From the NCBI RefSeq assembly GCF_001279005.1, contig NZ_LGCN01000241.1:1-33016 (forward strand): a DNA stretch of 33,016 nucleotides, in the 5' to 3' direction. The position numbers were made by a program, and so were the translations under genes. Positions 10,187 to 17,341 of the stretch are shown here, piece after piece. Positions within the stretch are counted from its first letter, which is position 1; every line of letters starts with the position of its first letter. Below the pieces are notes generated by a model. It made no database searches. It saw only the letters and a program-made list of their open reading frames with translations, and was not told the DNA's origin. This DNA is from Streptomyces caelestis (GTDB lineage Bacteria > Actinomycetota > Actinomycetes > Streptomycetales > Streptomycetaceae).

Positions 10187-11680
10187 ATGACGGTGACACA
10201 GGACGGCCCCGGGGCCACGGACGCGGTGGCATACGGGCCCGGCATCGACCCGGAGCGGCTCGCCGTCTGCCTCGGCGTGCTCGAGGAGCTCGACGAGCTC
10301 GACGTCGACCACCCGGACGCGATCCTGGTCCGCCGGGCCACCTCGCACATCTACCGCACGGTCAAGCAGCGCCGCCGCCAGGAGCGCAGGGCCGCGAAGA
10401 CCGCCCACGACAAGGCGGTCACCGAGGCCACCGCCACGGGCTCCGCCGAGCGCATCGACGACGAGACGGAAGGCATCCTGCCCTCCTCCCGCGTCGAGCC
10501 CGGCACGATCGCGGGGATACTCCAGCGCCCGCGCTCCTGCTACACCTGCAAGACCCGCTACGTCGAGGTCGACTACTTCTACCACCAGCTCTGCCCGAAG
10601 TGCGCCGCCGAGAACCGGACCCGGCGCGACGCCCGCGCCGACCTCACCGGCAAGCGGGCGCTGCTCACCGGCGGACGCGCCAAGATCGGCATGTACATCG
10701 CGCTGCGGCTGCTGCGCGACGGCGCCCACACCACGATCACCACGCGCTTCCCCAAGGACGCCATCCGCCGCTTCAAGGCGATGGACGACTCCGCGGACTG
10801 GATCGACCGCCTGGAGGTCGTCGGCATCGACCTGCGCGACCCCGCCCAGGCCGTCGCGCTGGCCGACCGGGTCGCCGAGCAGGGGCCGCTCGACATCCTG
10901 ATCAACAACGCCACCCAGACCGTACGCCGGCTGCCGTCCGCGTACGCCGCGCTCGTCGAGGGCGAGAGCGCCCCGCTGCCGGCCGGTGAGCTGCCCGCCC
11001 ACCACGTCATCGGCGCCTTCAACTCCGGCGCGGTCGACGGACTGGCCGCGCTGCCCGTCGGCGTCAGCGGACTCGACGCGCAGAAGGTGGCCGACCTCGC
11101 CCTGGTCGCGGGCAACGCCAGCGTGGTCCGGCACCGGGACGGCACCGCCATCGACGCGGGCGGCCTGCTGCCCGACGTCGTCGACACCAACACCTGGGTC
11201 CAGACCATCGAGCAGATCTCCCCGGTGGAACTGCTGGAGACCCAGCTGTGCAACTACACGGCGCCGTTCATCCTGATCAGCAAGCTGCGCCCGGCGATGG
11301 CCGAGGCCGCGCGCCGGGCGGCCGCCGGACGCGCCTACGTCGTCAACGTCTCCGCGATGGAGGGGGTGTTCGACCGCGGCTACAAGGGCGCCGGACATCC
11401 CAACACCAACGCCGCCAAGGCGGCCATGAACATGGTGACGCGGACCAGCGCGCAGGAGATGTTCGACAGCGACCGCATCCTGATGACCTCGGTCGACACC
11501 GGCTGGATCACCGACGAGCGCCCCCACTTCGACAAGCTGCGCCTCGCCGACGCCGGTTTCCACGCCCCGCTCGACCTGGTCGACGGCGCGGCCCGCGTCT
11601 ACGACCCGATCGTGCGCGGCGAGGCGGGCGAGGACCTGTACGGCGTCTTCATGAAGGACTACGCGCCCGGCCGGTGGTGA
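10187..11680 (+). CDS. SDR-family protein with N-terminal zinc ribbon, catalytic Tyr replaced
   Basis: The 497-residue protein has two parts. Residues 1-150 are a charged helical segment (VKQRRRQERRAAKTAHDKA) followed by a zinc-ribbon-like set of cysteines, C118-x2-C121 and C136-x2-C139 (SCYTCKTRY then LCPKC). Residues 155-497 are a short-chain dehydrogenase/reductase domain with cofactor motif TGGRAKIG (161-168), NNAT and the segment NVSAMEG (Ser389). In place of Tyr-x3-Lys the site reads T407-NAA-K411, so the usual catalytic tyrosine is missing. The SDR domain also has a longer central insertion than classical members. Oxidoreductase activity is therefore uncertain; an NAD(P)-binding regulatory role is possible. 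The ATG at 10187 has only a weak ribosome site. Confidence 0.88.
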   Translation: MTVTQDGPGATDAVAYGPGIDPERLAVCLGVLEELDELDVDHPDAILVRRATSHIYRTVKQRRRQERRAAKTAHDKAVTEATATGSAERIDDETEGILPSSRVEPGTIAGILQRPRSCYTCKTRYVEVDYFYHQLCPKCAAENRTRRDARADLTGKRALLTGGRAKIGMYIALRLLRDGAHTTITTRFPKDAIRRFKAMDDSADWIDRLEVVGIDLRDPAQAVALADRVAEQGPLDILINNATQTVRRLPSAYAALVEGESAPLPAGELPAHHVIGAFNSGAVDGLAALPVGVSGLDAQKVADLALVAGNASVVRHRDGTAIDAGGLLPDVVDTNTWVQTIEQISPVELLETQLCNYTAPFILISKLRPAMAEAARRAAAGRAYVVNVSAMEGVFDRGYKGAGHPNTNAAKAAMNMVTRTSAQEMFDSDRILMTSVDTGWITDERPHFDKLRLADAGFHAPLDLVDGAARVYDPIVRGEAGEDLYGVFMKDYAPGRW

Positions 11681-11699
11681 GGGCGGCGGCCCGGGGCCG

Positions 11700-12149
11700 T
11701 CAGTCGACCATGCCCAGCCGGGTGCCGTGCGCCGCCAGCAACTCCAGCACGGTGCGCCAGTCCTCCAGGACCCCGGCGTCGAAGCAGGCGGTGCGGGCCT
11801 CCTCGTCCGCCGCGCGCAGGGCGAGGAGGGCTTCGTCGGCCGGGAGGTCGTACCGGGCGTGCCGGAGGACCAGACCGGCCACCCGCTCGCCGAGCAGCAC
11901 CCGTACCGCGTCCGCCGCACGGCCGGCCGCTGCCGCCGGTTCGCCCGGCCACAGCAGTCGGCCCACGGGTCGTACCAGGCCCGCCACCTGGAGCTCCTTG
12001 TCCGCGGGCCGGCCGCGGCGCAGCAGCGCGGCGGTGCGCAGGGCGTGGTCGTGCGCGTCGACCGGGGCGCCGCCCCGGCCCCCGGCGTCCCGCGTGCCCC
12101 GGCACGCGTACAACAGGTCCATCAGCTCCTCGACGGTGCGCAGTTCCAT
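11700..12149 (-). CDS. HD-domain-like protein lacking the HD metal-binding pair
   Basis: This 149-residue protein looks like the small HD-fold family related to PhnZ and inositol oxygenase, which use a non-heme di-iron site. The first helix keeps the usual His in DAHDHALRTAALL (His35), and VRVLLGERVAGLVLRHARY (82-100) matches the conserved LxxLFGxxVxxPVRLHVxAKRY segment. Where family members read ALLHDxGHLL, this one reads GLVRPVGRLL (57-66), so the defining His-Asp pair is replaced by Arg-Pro. It is probably not a metal-dependent enzyme, or it has been repurposed. The ATG at 12149 follows a GGGAGG site; the frame runs on to 12386 without a better start. Convergent with the SDR gene, 19 bases apart. 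Confidence 0.7.
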   Translation of the reverse strand: MELRTVEELMDLLYACRGTRDAGGRGGAPVDAHDHALRTAALLRRGRPADKELQVAGLVRPVGRLLWPGEPAAAAGRAADAVRVLLGERVAGLVLRHARYDLPADEALLALRAADEEARTACFDAGVLEDWRTVLELLAAHGTRLGMVD

Positions 12150-12620
12150 GCGCCGGTCCTCCCGGGAGTAGGCCGTTGCCGTGCGGCAGCAGACCATGAC
12201 GAGCTTGCGCACCGGCCAACGGGACCTGAACTGCGCCCCGACCATGGGGACCGGTCGAAAGCACCGACGTCCGTGTAATCCGAACGAGTGACCACAGTCG
12301 GTCACCTGTATCTGGAAATAGGAGCATATTCCCGCCCGTTGGGTACCGTCCGACATGTGATTGTTACCGTCAGTTTTCAGCGCCATCGAGCGGGGGTCCG
12401 CTCATTTGGTTAATCTGTTCCGGACGGACAGCAGTCAGGGTTCCACCCGCACCCACGGTCCGTCATGGGACCAGCCGGTTCACCACGGCCTGCTCTCCCT
12501 CGAGTCGCCGGCGCCACCGCGTCCGAACGGTTTTCCATCCAGACCCGAACGGACGTCGGACGCCAGGCGCAGGGCCGACGCAGTACGTCCCGAGGGTGAC
12601 CGACACATAAGGAGTGCGCG
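12150..12620. promoter_or_regulatory. Divergent 471-base intergenic region, relatively AT-rich
   Basis: The stretch separates the minus-strand HD-like gene from the small peptide gene. Between about 12250 and 12430 it is clearly less GC-rich than its surroundings, as promoters in this genome type tend to be. An inverted repeat GTGACC/GGTCAC occurs at 12288-12293 and 12300-12305. Open frames through it (including an N-terminal extension of the HD-like frame to 12386) show no coding-like third-position bias. No RNA gene was recognised. Confidence 0.5.
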
Positions 12621-13221
12621 GTGACACCGGAGCAGACGAAGAGCGATCAGCCCCCCAAGGAGCACGCCGAGCGCGCCGCCCGCCGGCCGGGGGAGCTCGG
12701 CATCCTCGAGGTGTGGGCTCGTTCGGCCCCGATCCGTCTCGCCGGCTACGAGGACGACCTCGCCGAGCCCCACATCCTGCCCAGCGTCGACTGACGGCAC
12801 GTGCGGGCGGGACGCGCTCCCGTGGCTGCGGCCGGACGCAGGGCCGGGTCATGATCTCCATGGTGTGGCCGTCCGGGTCGTCGAAGCAGGCGCCGCGCCC
12901 GTCGAAGAGGTCGTTGACCCTGTCGGGCTCGGCGGGGCCCGGATCCGCGCAGGAGGTGACCCCGGCCGCCTCGATGCGCGCGACCGTGGCGTCGAACCGC
13001 TCCTCGGGCACCGGGAACGCGTAGGGCCGGCCCTGGACCGTCTCGTCCCGCTTCTCGTAGTGGTCGAGAGTCGCGCCGTCGCCGAGGCCGACCGGCGGGA
13101 ACGGGCCGGACGGGGCGCCGTCCTCGAGTCCCGGTATCCCGGCGAGGAACTCGGCGGAGTACCGGCGGTCACCGGCGTGGACGGCGGTGTGGTTCAACCG
13201 GACGTGCTGTGCCGCGGACAT
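12463..13221 (-). CDS. VOC (glyoxalase/bleomycin-resistance fold) protein with an abnormal C-terminal run-on
   Basis: Residues 1-127 (back to about 12841) form one VOC-superfamily domain. It starts VRLNHTAVHAGDRRYSAEFLAGI and ends with the typical GACFDDPDGHTMEIMTRP, which carries the conserved metal-ligand Glu position. Members usually stop a few residues after this point, at about 130 residues. Here no stop occurs and the frame continues for 125 more Arg/Pro-rich residues, antisense to the small peptide gene, to a stop at 12463. The extension looks non-coding, so the natural stop was probably lost by mutation or indel. Alternatively the last stretch is tolerated. The substrate is unknown. 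ATG start with GGAGA about 11 bases upstream. Confidence 0.75.
   Translation of the reverse strand: MSAAQHVRLNHTAVHAGDRRYSAEFLAGIPGLEDGAPSGPFPPVGLGDGATLDHYEKRDETVQGRPYAFPVPEERFDATVARIEAAGVTSCADPGPAEPDRVNDLFDGRGACFDDPDGHTMEIMTRPCVRPQPRERVPPARAVSRRWAGCGARRGRPRSRRDGSGPNEPTPRGCRAPPAGGRRARRAPWGADRSSSAPVSPRTPYVSVTLGTYCVGPAPGVRRPFGSGWKTVRTRWRRRLEGEQAVVNRLVP
12621..12794 (+). CDS. Small peptide gene, 57 residues, unknown; possibly a precursor peptide
   Basis: A GTG at 12621 sits six bases after a near-ideal AAGGAG ribosome site (12609-12614) and opens a 57-residue frame ending with TGA at 12792-12794. The first 25 residues are highly charged (MTPEQTKSDQPPKEHAERAA). The second half is mixed hydrophobic and acidic, with ILEVWARSAPIRLAGYEDD and a tail AEPHILPSVD. 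There is no cysteine, signal peptide or membrane segment. The charged leader-like start and short distinct C-terminal part resemble a ribosomally made peptide precursor, but no maturation enzyme such as a radical SAM, ATP-grasp, YcaO, LanM or cyclase lies in the window. The family is not recognised. On the opposite strand the glyoxalase frame reads across it. Confidence 0.62.
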   Translation: MTPEQTKSDQPPKEHAERAARRPGELGILEVWARSAPIRLAGYEDDLAEPHILPSVD

Positions 13222-13420
13222 GGCTGAACGCGTCTCCGGTGTCGGTTTCCATGGGGGAGGGGGACACGGAGGAGAAGGGCGGGCCGCGGGCTCCGGCCCG
13301 GCCGCGTACGCGCGGGGGCGCGCCCCGCACCGGCCTCACACCGAGGCCGGGAGCGTCCTACGTGAATGGCTCACGGCCGACCCGGCGGTCACCCGGCCGA
13401 TCACCGCGACGCCGTCGCGG

Positions 13421-14074
13421 TCAGGTCGAGGTGTGCTCGCCCCCGCCGTGGCGTGCGGCCGACTCGTTCTCCTGGGCGAGCCGGCGCAGGGCCATCAGCG
13501 CCGGTTCCAGGAGGAAGGTCAGGAGCACCGCCCGCTCGGCCTTCTCCATCGGGTCCGTGACCGTCTCCAACTGCTCGAGATCGTGCCGGGCCGTCCGCTG
13601 CGCGAGTTCGGCGTAGGGGAGGAGCGCCTCCCAGTCGTACGCGATGCCCAGCGAGCGCAGGGTCCGCAGTGTCTCGTCGACGGCCTGCCGGGCCGGGTTG
13701 TGCTCGGAGACCGACCAGCCCATCGCGTCGACCAGGGCGGCGGCCTCGGGGTTCGCTCCGGCGGGGGCCCCGCCCTCGGCCGCGTCCGGCGTGACGCCGG
13801 CGGGGGGCCGGATGCCGAAGGCGATGCCGAGCAGCTGATGCAGGTCGGTCCGGTGTTCGGTCATGGCGTCCAGGACGTGCTTGGCCGAGGCGACGGACAG
13901 ACCCCGTGCCCCCGTCAGCGCGCGGATCAGGCGGAGTCTTCTGAGATGGGTCTCGTCGTACTCGGCCTGGGTCGCCGCGGTGGCCCGGCCGGGTGGCAGC
14001 AGCCCCTCGCGCAGGTAGTACTTGATCGTCGCGTTGGGCACCCCGCTGCGGCGGCTGAGTTCCGAGATTCTCAC
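13421..14074 (-). CDS. MerR-family transcriptional regulator
   Basis: The 217-residue protein opens with a MerR winged-helix domain, VRISELSRRSGVPNATIKYY followed by LREGLLPPGR (residues 1-30), then YDETHLRRLRLIRAL. A helical region of about 140 residues with no obvious metal-binding cysteines suggests an organic or stress ligand. GTG at 14074 is preferred because GGGAGAG lies about 10 bases upstream. An in-frame ATG at 14134 falls inside the palindrome that looks like the operator. It is divergent from the small monooxygenase-like gene at 14161, which it most likely controls together with itself. Confidence 0.9.
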   Translation of the reverse strand: MRISELSRRSGVPNATIKYYLREGLLPPGRATAATQAEYDETHLRRLRLIRALTGARGLSVASAKHVLDAMTEHRTDLHQLLGIAFGIRPPAGVTPDAAEGGAPAGANPEAAALVDAMGWSVSEHNPARQAVDETLRTLRSLGIAYDWEALLPYAELAQRTARHDLEQLETVTDPMEKAERAVLLTFLLEPALMALRRLAQENESAARHGGGEHTST

Positions 14075-14121
14075 GTGTTCTCGCTCTCCCTCTGGAAATT
14101 GGGTAGTGGCACTGTCTAATC

Positions 14122-14140
14122 TGGATAGCGTCACTATCCA
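14122..14140. promoter_or_regulatory. Palindromic operator candidate in the MerR divergent promoter
   Basis: TGGATAG (14122-14128) and CTATCCA (14134-14140) form perfect seven-base arms around CGTCA. MerR proteins bind such dyads between overlapping -35 and -10 elements. The site lies 20 bases before the plus-strand gene and 48 bases before the preferred MerR start. It is the only clear dyad in this gap. Confidence 0.65.
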
Positions 14141-14160
14141 ACTATGGAGACGAGACTACC

Positions 14161-14589
14161 GTGCCCACCCTTCCCTGGGTCACCCCGCACCCGGCGGGTC
14201 CCGAGACCACCCACGCCTTCGTCATGGCCTCCCGCTTCGAGGTGCGGTCGCTGAAGGACGTCCCGCGCTTCCTCCTGAAGTCCCTCTCCGCCTGGGGCCA
14301 GGTCCGCAAGGCGCCCGGCGCCCTCGGCGCCTCCCTGGAGGCCCGGCCGTTCGGCAAGGTCTTCTACACGCTGTCCGCGTGGGAGAGCCGGGACGCGCTC
14401 CACGCCTACGCCCGGACCGAACCGCACAGGAGCGTCATGACCGGCCTGCGCGCGACGATGCGCGACTCGACGTTCACCTTCTGGGAAGTGCCCGTCGACG
14501 GGCTGCCGGTCGACTGGGACGACGCCAAGCGCCGCATCGAGGCCCAGGCGCGGGCCGCCGCCCCGGACGGGCGCGGCCCCGCCCGCTGA
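14161..14589 (+). CDS. DUF3291 / antibiotic-monooxygenase-like small protein
   Basis: This 142-residue soluble protein resembles the DUF3291 and spheroidene-monooxygenase-like group of dimeric ferredoxin-like alpha/beta-barrel proteins. Recognisable parts are HAFVMASRFEVRSLKDVPRF (strand plus helix), GQVRKAPGALGASLEARP and FYTLSAWESRDALHAYAR, a layout typical of this fold where W-E-S and a later His line the pocket, and HRSVMTGLRATMRDSTFTFW. The exact reaction is unknown. The GTG at 14161 has GGAGACG about 10 bases upstream. It is divergent from a MerR regulator across a palindrome, so induction by a small molecule sensed by that MerR protein is likely. Confidence 0.75.
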   Translation: MPTLPWVTPHPAGPETTHAFVMASRFEVRSLKDVPRFLLKSLSAWGQVRKAPGALGASLEARPFGKVFYTLSAWESRDALHAYARTEPHRSVMTGLRATMRDSTFTFWEVPVDGLPVDWDDAKRRIEAQARAAAPDGRGPAR

Positions 14590-15111
14590 ACGCCGGCCCG
14601 GTCCGGACGGGTGCGGCGCGCCGGGAAGCCGTGCCCCTGGTGACCACCCGTCCTCATCCACGGAGCGCCCCGTACGCGAAGCGACCGCACCCCCGCCGGA
14701 GCCCGCCCCGAGCGCGTCCGCCCCGCCGGGGCGCACTCCGGAGCGGCGTCCGGTTCCGGGGCGCCATGGCCCCGCCCGTCGCCCGGGCAGGGCCGGGGCG
14801 GACCGTGGCGGCGATCCCCGGCTCCCCGGCTCCCCGGCGACGCGGCGCGCGGGGGCCGGCGGACCGATCCCGTCGAGTGGCGGCCCACCGGGGCCGACGA
14901 CGGCAGCGGTGACGTCACCGGCTGCTTCCACGAGGCCCACCGCGCCCGCGCCACGCCCACCACCGGCCTCGCCGCCGGCGTCGAGGCGGCCGATCCGCCG
15001 GCACACCCGCTCGCGGACACGGGGACGCTCCCCGCTCGACGGCGGCCGGATCGCCGTACCCCTGCGCCCCCTTCGGCCGATGACGCCGCGGCTGGAGGGG
15101 GCCCGGCCGGC
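14590..15111. other. 522-base gap without a confident gene, possible relic coding
   Basis: No frame here has a ribosome site plus sustained codon bias. A short coding-like segment at about 14885-15000 reads TGADDGSGDVTGCFHEAHRA and TTGLAAGVEAAD in one plus-strand frame, which could be the remains of a decayed gene. A short repeat of CTCCCCGG units occurs near 14818-14835. The long minus-strand frames across the gap are antisense artefacts of GC-rich DNA. Confidence 0.4.
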
Positions 15112-15813
15112 TCAGTCCGTCAGCCGGCCGCGCAGCCACTCCTCCACCGCGCCCACGTGCGCGGCCGCCGCCGCCCGCGCCGCCTCCGGGTCGCGGGCGG
15201 CCAGGGCGCGGTGGATCGCGGCGTGTTCGCGCCGGGTGCGGGCGAAGGCGCCCTCCTCCTGGTAGCCGCGCCAGACCCGGGCCCGGAAGGTGCGCGAGGA
15301 CAGGCCCTCCAGGATCGCGGCCATCGTCCCGTTCCCCGCCGCCGCCGCGATCTCGCGGTGGAAGGCCAGGTCGTGGGCGAGGATCTCCTCCGGATCGTCG
15401 GTGGCGTTCATCGCCGACAGGTGCTTCTCGACCTCGGCCAGCCGTTCCGGGGTGATCCGCGCGGCGGCCAGCGCGGTCGCCGTCGACTCCAGGACGCGGC
15501 GCACCTCCAGCAGCTCGACCAGGCGCGGCCCCCGGGACAGATCGGCCACCACGCCGAACGTCTCCAGCAGGTCCCCGGCCTCCAGCCGGGTGACGTAGAT
15601 GCCCGAGCCGTGCCGGGCCTCGACCATGCCCAGCACCGTGAGCGCGCGGATCGCCTCCCGCATCGAACTGCGGGAGATGCCCAGCCGGACGGCGAGTTCA
15701 CGCTCGGTGGGCAGCCGCTCGCCGGGCTCCAGTTCGCCCTCCCGGATCATCGCCGTGATCCGCTCGATGGCGCGCTGCGTCACCGTGCCCTTCTGTGGGG
15801 CCGTCTCCTCCAC
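15112..15813 (-). CDS. GntR-family regulator, FadR/FCD subfamily, of the L-fucose catabolic operon
   Basis: The 233-residue protein has an N-terminal GntR winged helix (about 10-75: [40 protein letters not shown], then HGSGIYVT). It is followed by an all-helical FCD effector domain with metal- or ligand-site residues in [15 protein letters not shown] and a late [10 protein letters not shown]. Such regulators normally repress and are released by a sugar acid. It starts with GTG at 15813 after GGAGGAG, and is divergent from the four-gene fuconate operon with a palindromic site between them. The likely effector is L-fuconate or a downstream intermediate; this is inference from position. Confidence 0.92.
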   Translation of the reverse strand: MEETAPQKGTVTQRAIERITAMIREGELEPGERLPTERELAVRLGISRSSMREAIRALTVLGMVEARHGSGIYVTRLEAGDLLETFGVVADLSRGPRLVELLEVRRVLESTATALAAARITPERLAEVEKHLSAMNATDDPEEILAHDLAFHREIAAAAGNGTMAAILEGLSSRTFRARVWRGYQEEGAFARTRREHAAIHRALAARDPEAARAAAAAHVGAVEEWLRGRLTD

Positions 15814-15856
15814 GCCACTCCTCCACTCACCCGGTCCGCCGCAGTCTAACGACGGG

Positions 15857-15871
15857 AGTGGTCAGACCACT
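15857..15871. promoter_or_regulatory. GntR/FCD-type palindromic operator
   Basis: AGTGGTCAGACCACT is a perfect 15-base dyad with seven-base arms around one central A, and its core TGGTCAGACCA fits the T-G-T-n3-A-C-A style of FadR-subfamily sites. It lies 44 bases upstream of the GntR gene start, suited to autoregulation. A related, imperfect copy AGTGGTCTGAT is found at 15921-15931 near the operon promoter. Confidence 0.75.
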
Positions 15872-15908
15872 ACGGGACAAAGACCGCGGAATTTCCGCGC
15901 AAGGGCTG

Positions 15909-15936
15909 TTGTGTTCGCCGAGTGGTCTGATAAATA
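15909..15936 (+). promoter_or_regulatory. Candidate promoter of the L-fucose operon with operator half-copy in the spacer
   Basis: TTGTGT (15909-15914) and TAAATA (15931-15936), spaced by 16 bases, resemble -35 and -10 elements. AGTGGTCTGAT (15921-15931), a partial copy of the palindrome at 15857, occupies the spacer. A repressor bound there would block RNA polymerase, supporting repression of the operon by the divergent GntR protein. Confidence 0.5.
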
Positions 15937-15994
15937 TGCGGCCGTGCCCCGGACTGACGCCCTACCGTCCCCGTCGCCCACCGAAAGGTCCTCC

Positions 15995-17341
15995 GTGCCC
16001 CCGCGACCCGCCCGCATCACCGCCGTCGACACCTACGACGTCCGGTTCCCCACCTCGCGCGAACTCGACGGTTCCGACGCGATGAACCCCGACCCCGACT
16101 ACTCGGCGGCCTACGTCGTGCTGCGCACCGACGCCGCCGACGGGCACGAGGGGCACGGGTTCGCGTTCACCATCGGGCGGGGCAACGACGTCCAGGTCGC
16201 CGCGATCGAAGCGCTCCGCGGTCATCTCGTCGGACGGTCCGTCGACGAACTCTGCGCCGACCCCTCCGTCCTGAACCGCGACCTGACCGGCGACAGCCAG
16301 CTGCGCTGGCTCGGACCCGAGAAGGGCGTGATGCACATGGCGATCGGGGCCGTCGTCAACGCCCTCTGGGACCTGGCCGCCAAACGCGCGGACAAACCGC
16401 TGTGGCGCCTGCTCGCCGAGGCCGACCCCGCGTGGCTGGTCCGCCAGATCGACTTCCGCTACCTCACCGACGCCCTCACCCCCGAGGAGGCCCTCGCCCT
16501 CCTGCGCCGCGGCCGGGATGGCGCCGAGGAACGCACCGCCCTGCTGCTGGAGCGCGGCTACCCCGCCTACACCACCTCGCCCGGCTGGCTCGGCTACGAC
16601 GACGGGAAACTCACCCGGCTCGCCGTGCGGGCGGTCGCCGACGGTTTCCGCCAGATCAAGCTCAAGGTCGGCGCCGACCTCGACGACGACCTGAGGCGTT
16701 GCCGGGCCGCCCGCGCGGCCGTCGGACCGGATGTGCGCATCGCGGTCGACGCCAACCAGCGCTGGGACGTGGACGAGGCGATCCGCTGGACCAAGGCCCT
16801 CGCGGAGTTCGACCCGTACTGGATCGAGGAGCCCACCAGCCCCGACGACATCCTCGGCCACGCGGCCGTCCGCCGCGCCGTCGCCCCGGTGAAGGTGGCC
16901 ACCGGCGAGCACGCGCAGAACAGGATCGTCTTCAAGCAGCTCCTCCAGGCCGGCGCCCTCGACATCGTCCAGATCGACGCCGCCCGGGTCGGCGGCGTCC
17001 CCGAGAACCTCGCCGTCCTGCTGCTCGCCGCCAAGTACGGCGTCCCGGTGTGCCCGCACGCCGGAGGGGTCGGCCTGTGCGAACTCGTCCAGCACCTGTC
17101 GATGTTCGACTACGTGGCCCTGACCGGAACCACCGAGGACCGGGTCATCGAGTACGTCGACCATCTGCACGACCACTTCCTCGACCCGGTGGTGATCCGC
17201 GACGGCCACTACACGGCGCCCCTCGCGCCGGGGTTCTCCGCCGCCGTGCGCCCGGAGTCCCTGGCGCGCTACACCTATCCCGACGGCGACTTCTGGGCCG
17301 CCGACCCGGACACGCAGCAGGAGAAGGAGCGGACCGCATGA
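15995..17341 (+). CDS. L-fuconate dehydratase (enolase superfamily)
   Basis: This 448-residue cytoplasmic enzyme of the mandelate-racemase group dehydrates L-fuconate to 2-keto-3-deoxy-L-fuconate. The N-terminal capping domain has the family-specific [14 protein letters not shown] and [13 protein letters not shown]. In the barrel the catalytic K-x-K is K222-L-K224 in IKLKVG. Metal ligands are Asp252 in DANQRWD, Glu278 in IEEPTSPDD and the Glu of ATGEHAQN, and the C-terminal HAGGVGLCE supplies the catalytic His region. GTG at 15995 with GAAAGG upstream is the likely start; the open frame reaches back to 15599 through the regulatory region and GntR gene. Its stop overlaps the next start by four bases (ATGA). 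Confidence 0.94.
   Translation: MPPRPARITAVDTYDVRFPTSRELDGSDAMNPDPDYSAAYVVLRTDAADGHEGHGFAFTIGRGNDVQVAAIEALRGHLVGRSVDELCADPSVLNRDLTGDSQLRWLGPEKGVMHMAIGAVVNALWDLAAKRADKPLWRLLAEADPAWLVRQIDFRYLTDALTPEEALALLRRGRDGAEERTALLLERGYPAYTTSPGWLGYDDGKLTRLAVRAVADGFRQIKLKVGADLDDDLRRCRAARAAVGPDVRIAVDANQRWDVDEAIRWTKALAEFDPYWIEEPTSPDDILGHAAVRRAVAPVKVATGEHAQNRIVFKQLLQAGALDIVQIDAARVGGVPENLAVLLLAAKYGVPVCPHAGGVGLCELVQHLSMFDYVALTGTTEDRVIEYVDHLHDHFLDPVVIRDGHYTAPLAPGFSAAVRPESLARYTYPDGDFWAADPDTQQEKERTA

Noticed and set aside
8552..11920. 1122-residue minus-strand open frame
   Set aside because: It is the antisense of the acyltransferase and SDR genes. Long stop-free antisense frames are expected at this GC content, and the sequence is low-complexity with no domain.
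12306..12386. N-terminal extension of the HD-like frame to 12386
   Set aside because: The extension crosses the AT-richer promoter region, lacks coding bias and has no ribosome site, whereas ATG 12149 has GGGAGG.
14134..15006. 290-residue minus-strand frame
   Set aside because: It is antisense to the DUF3291-like gene, Gly/Arg/Pro-rich, without a ribosome site.
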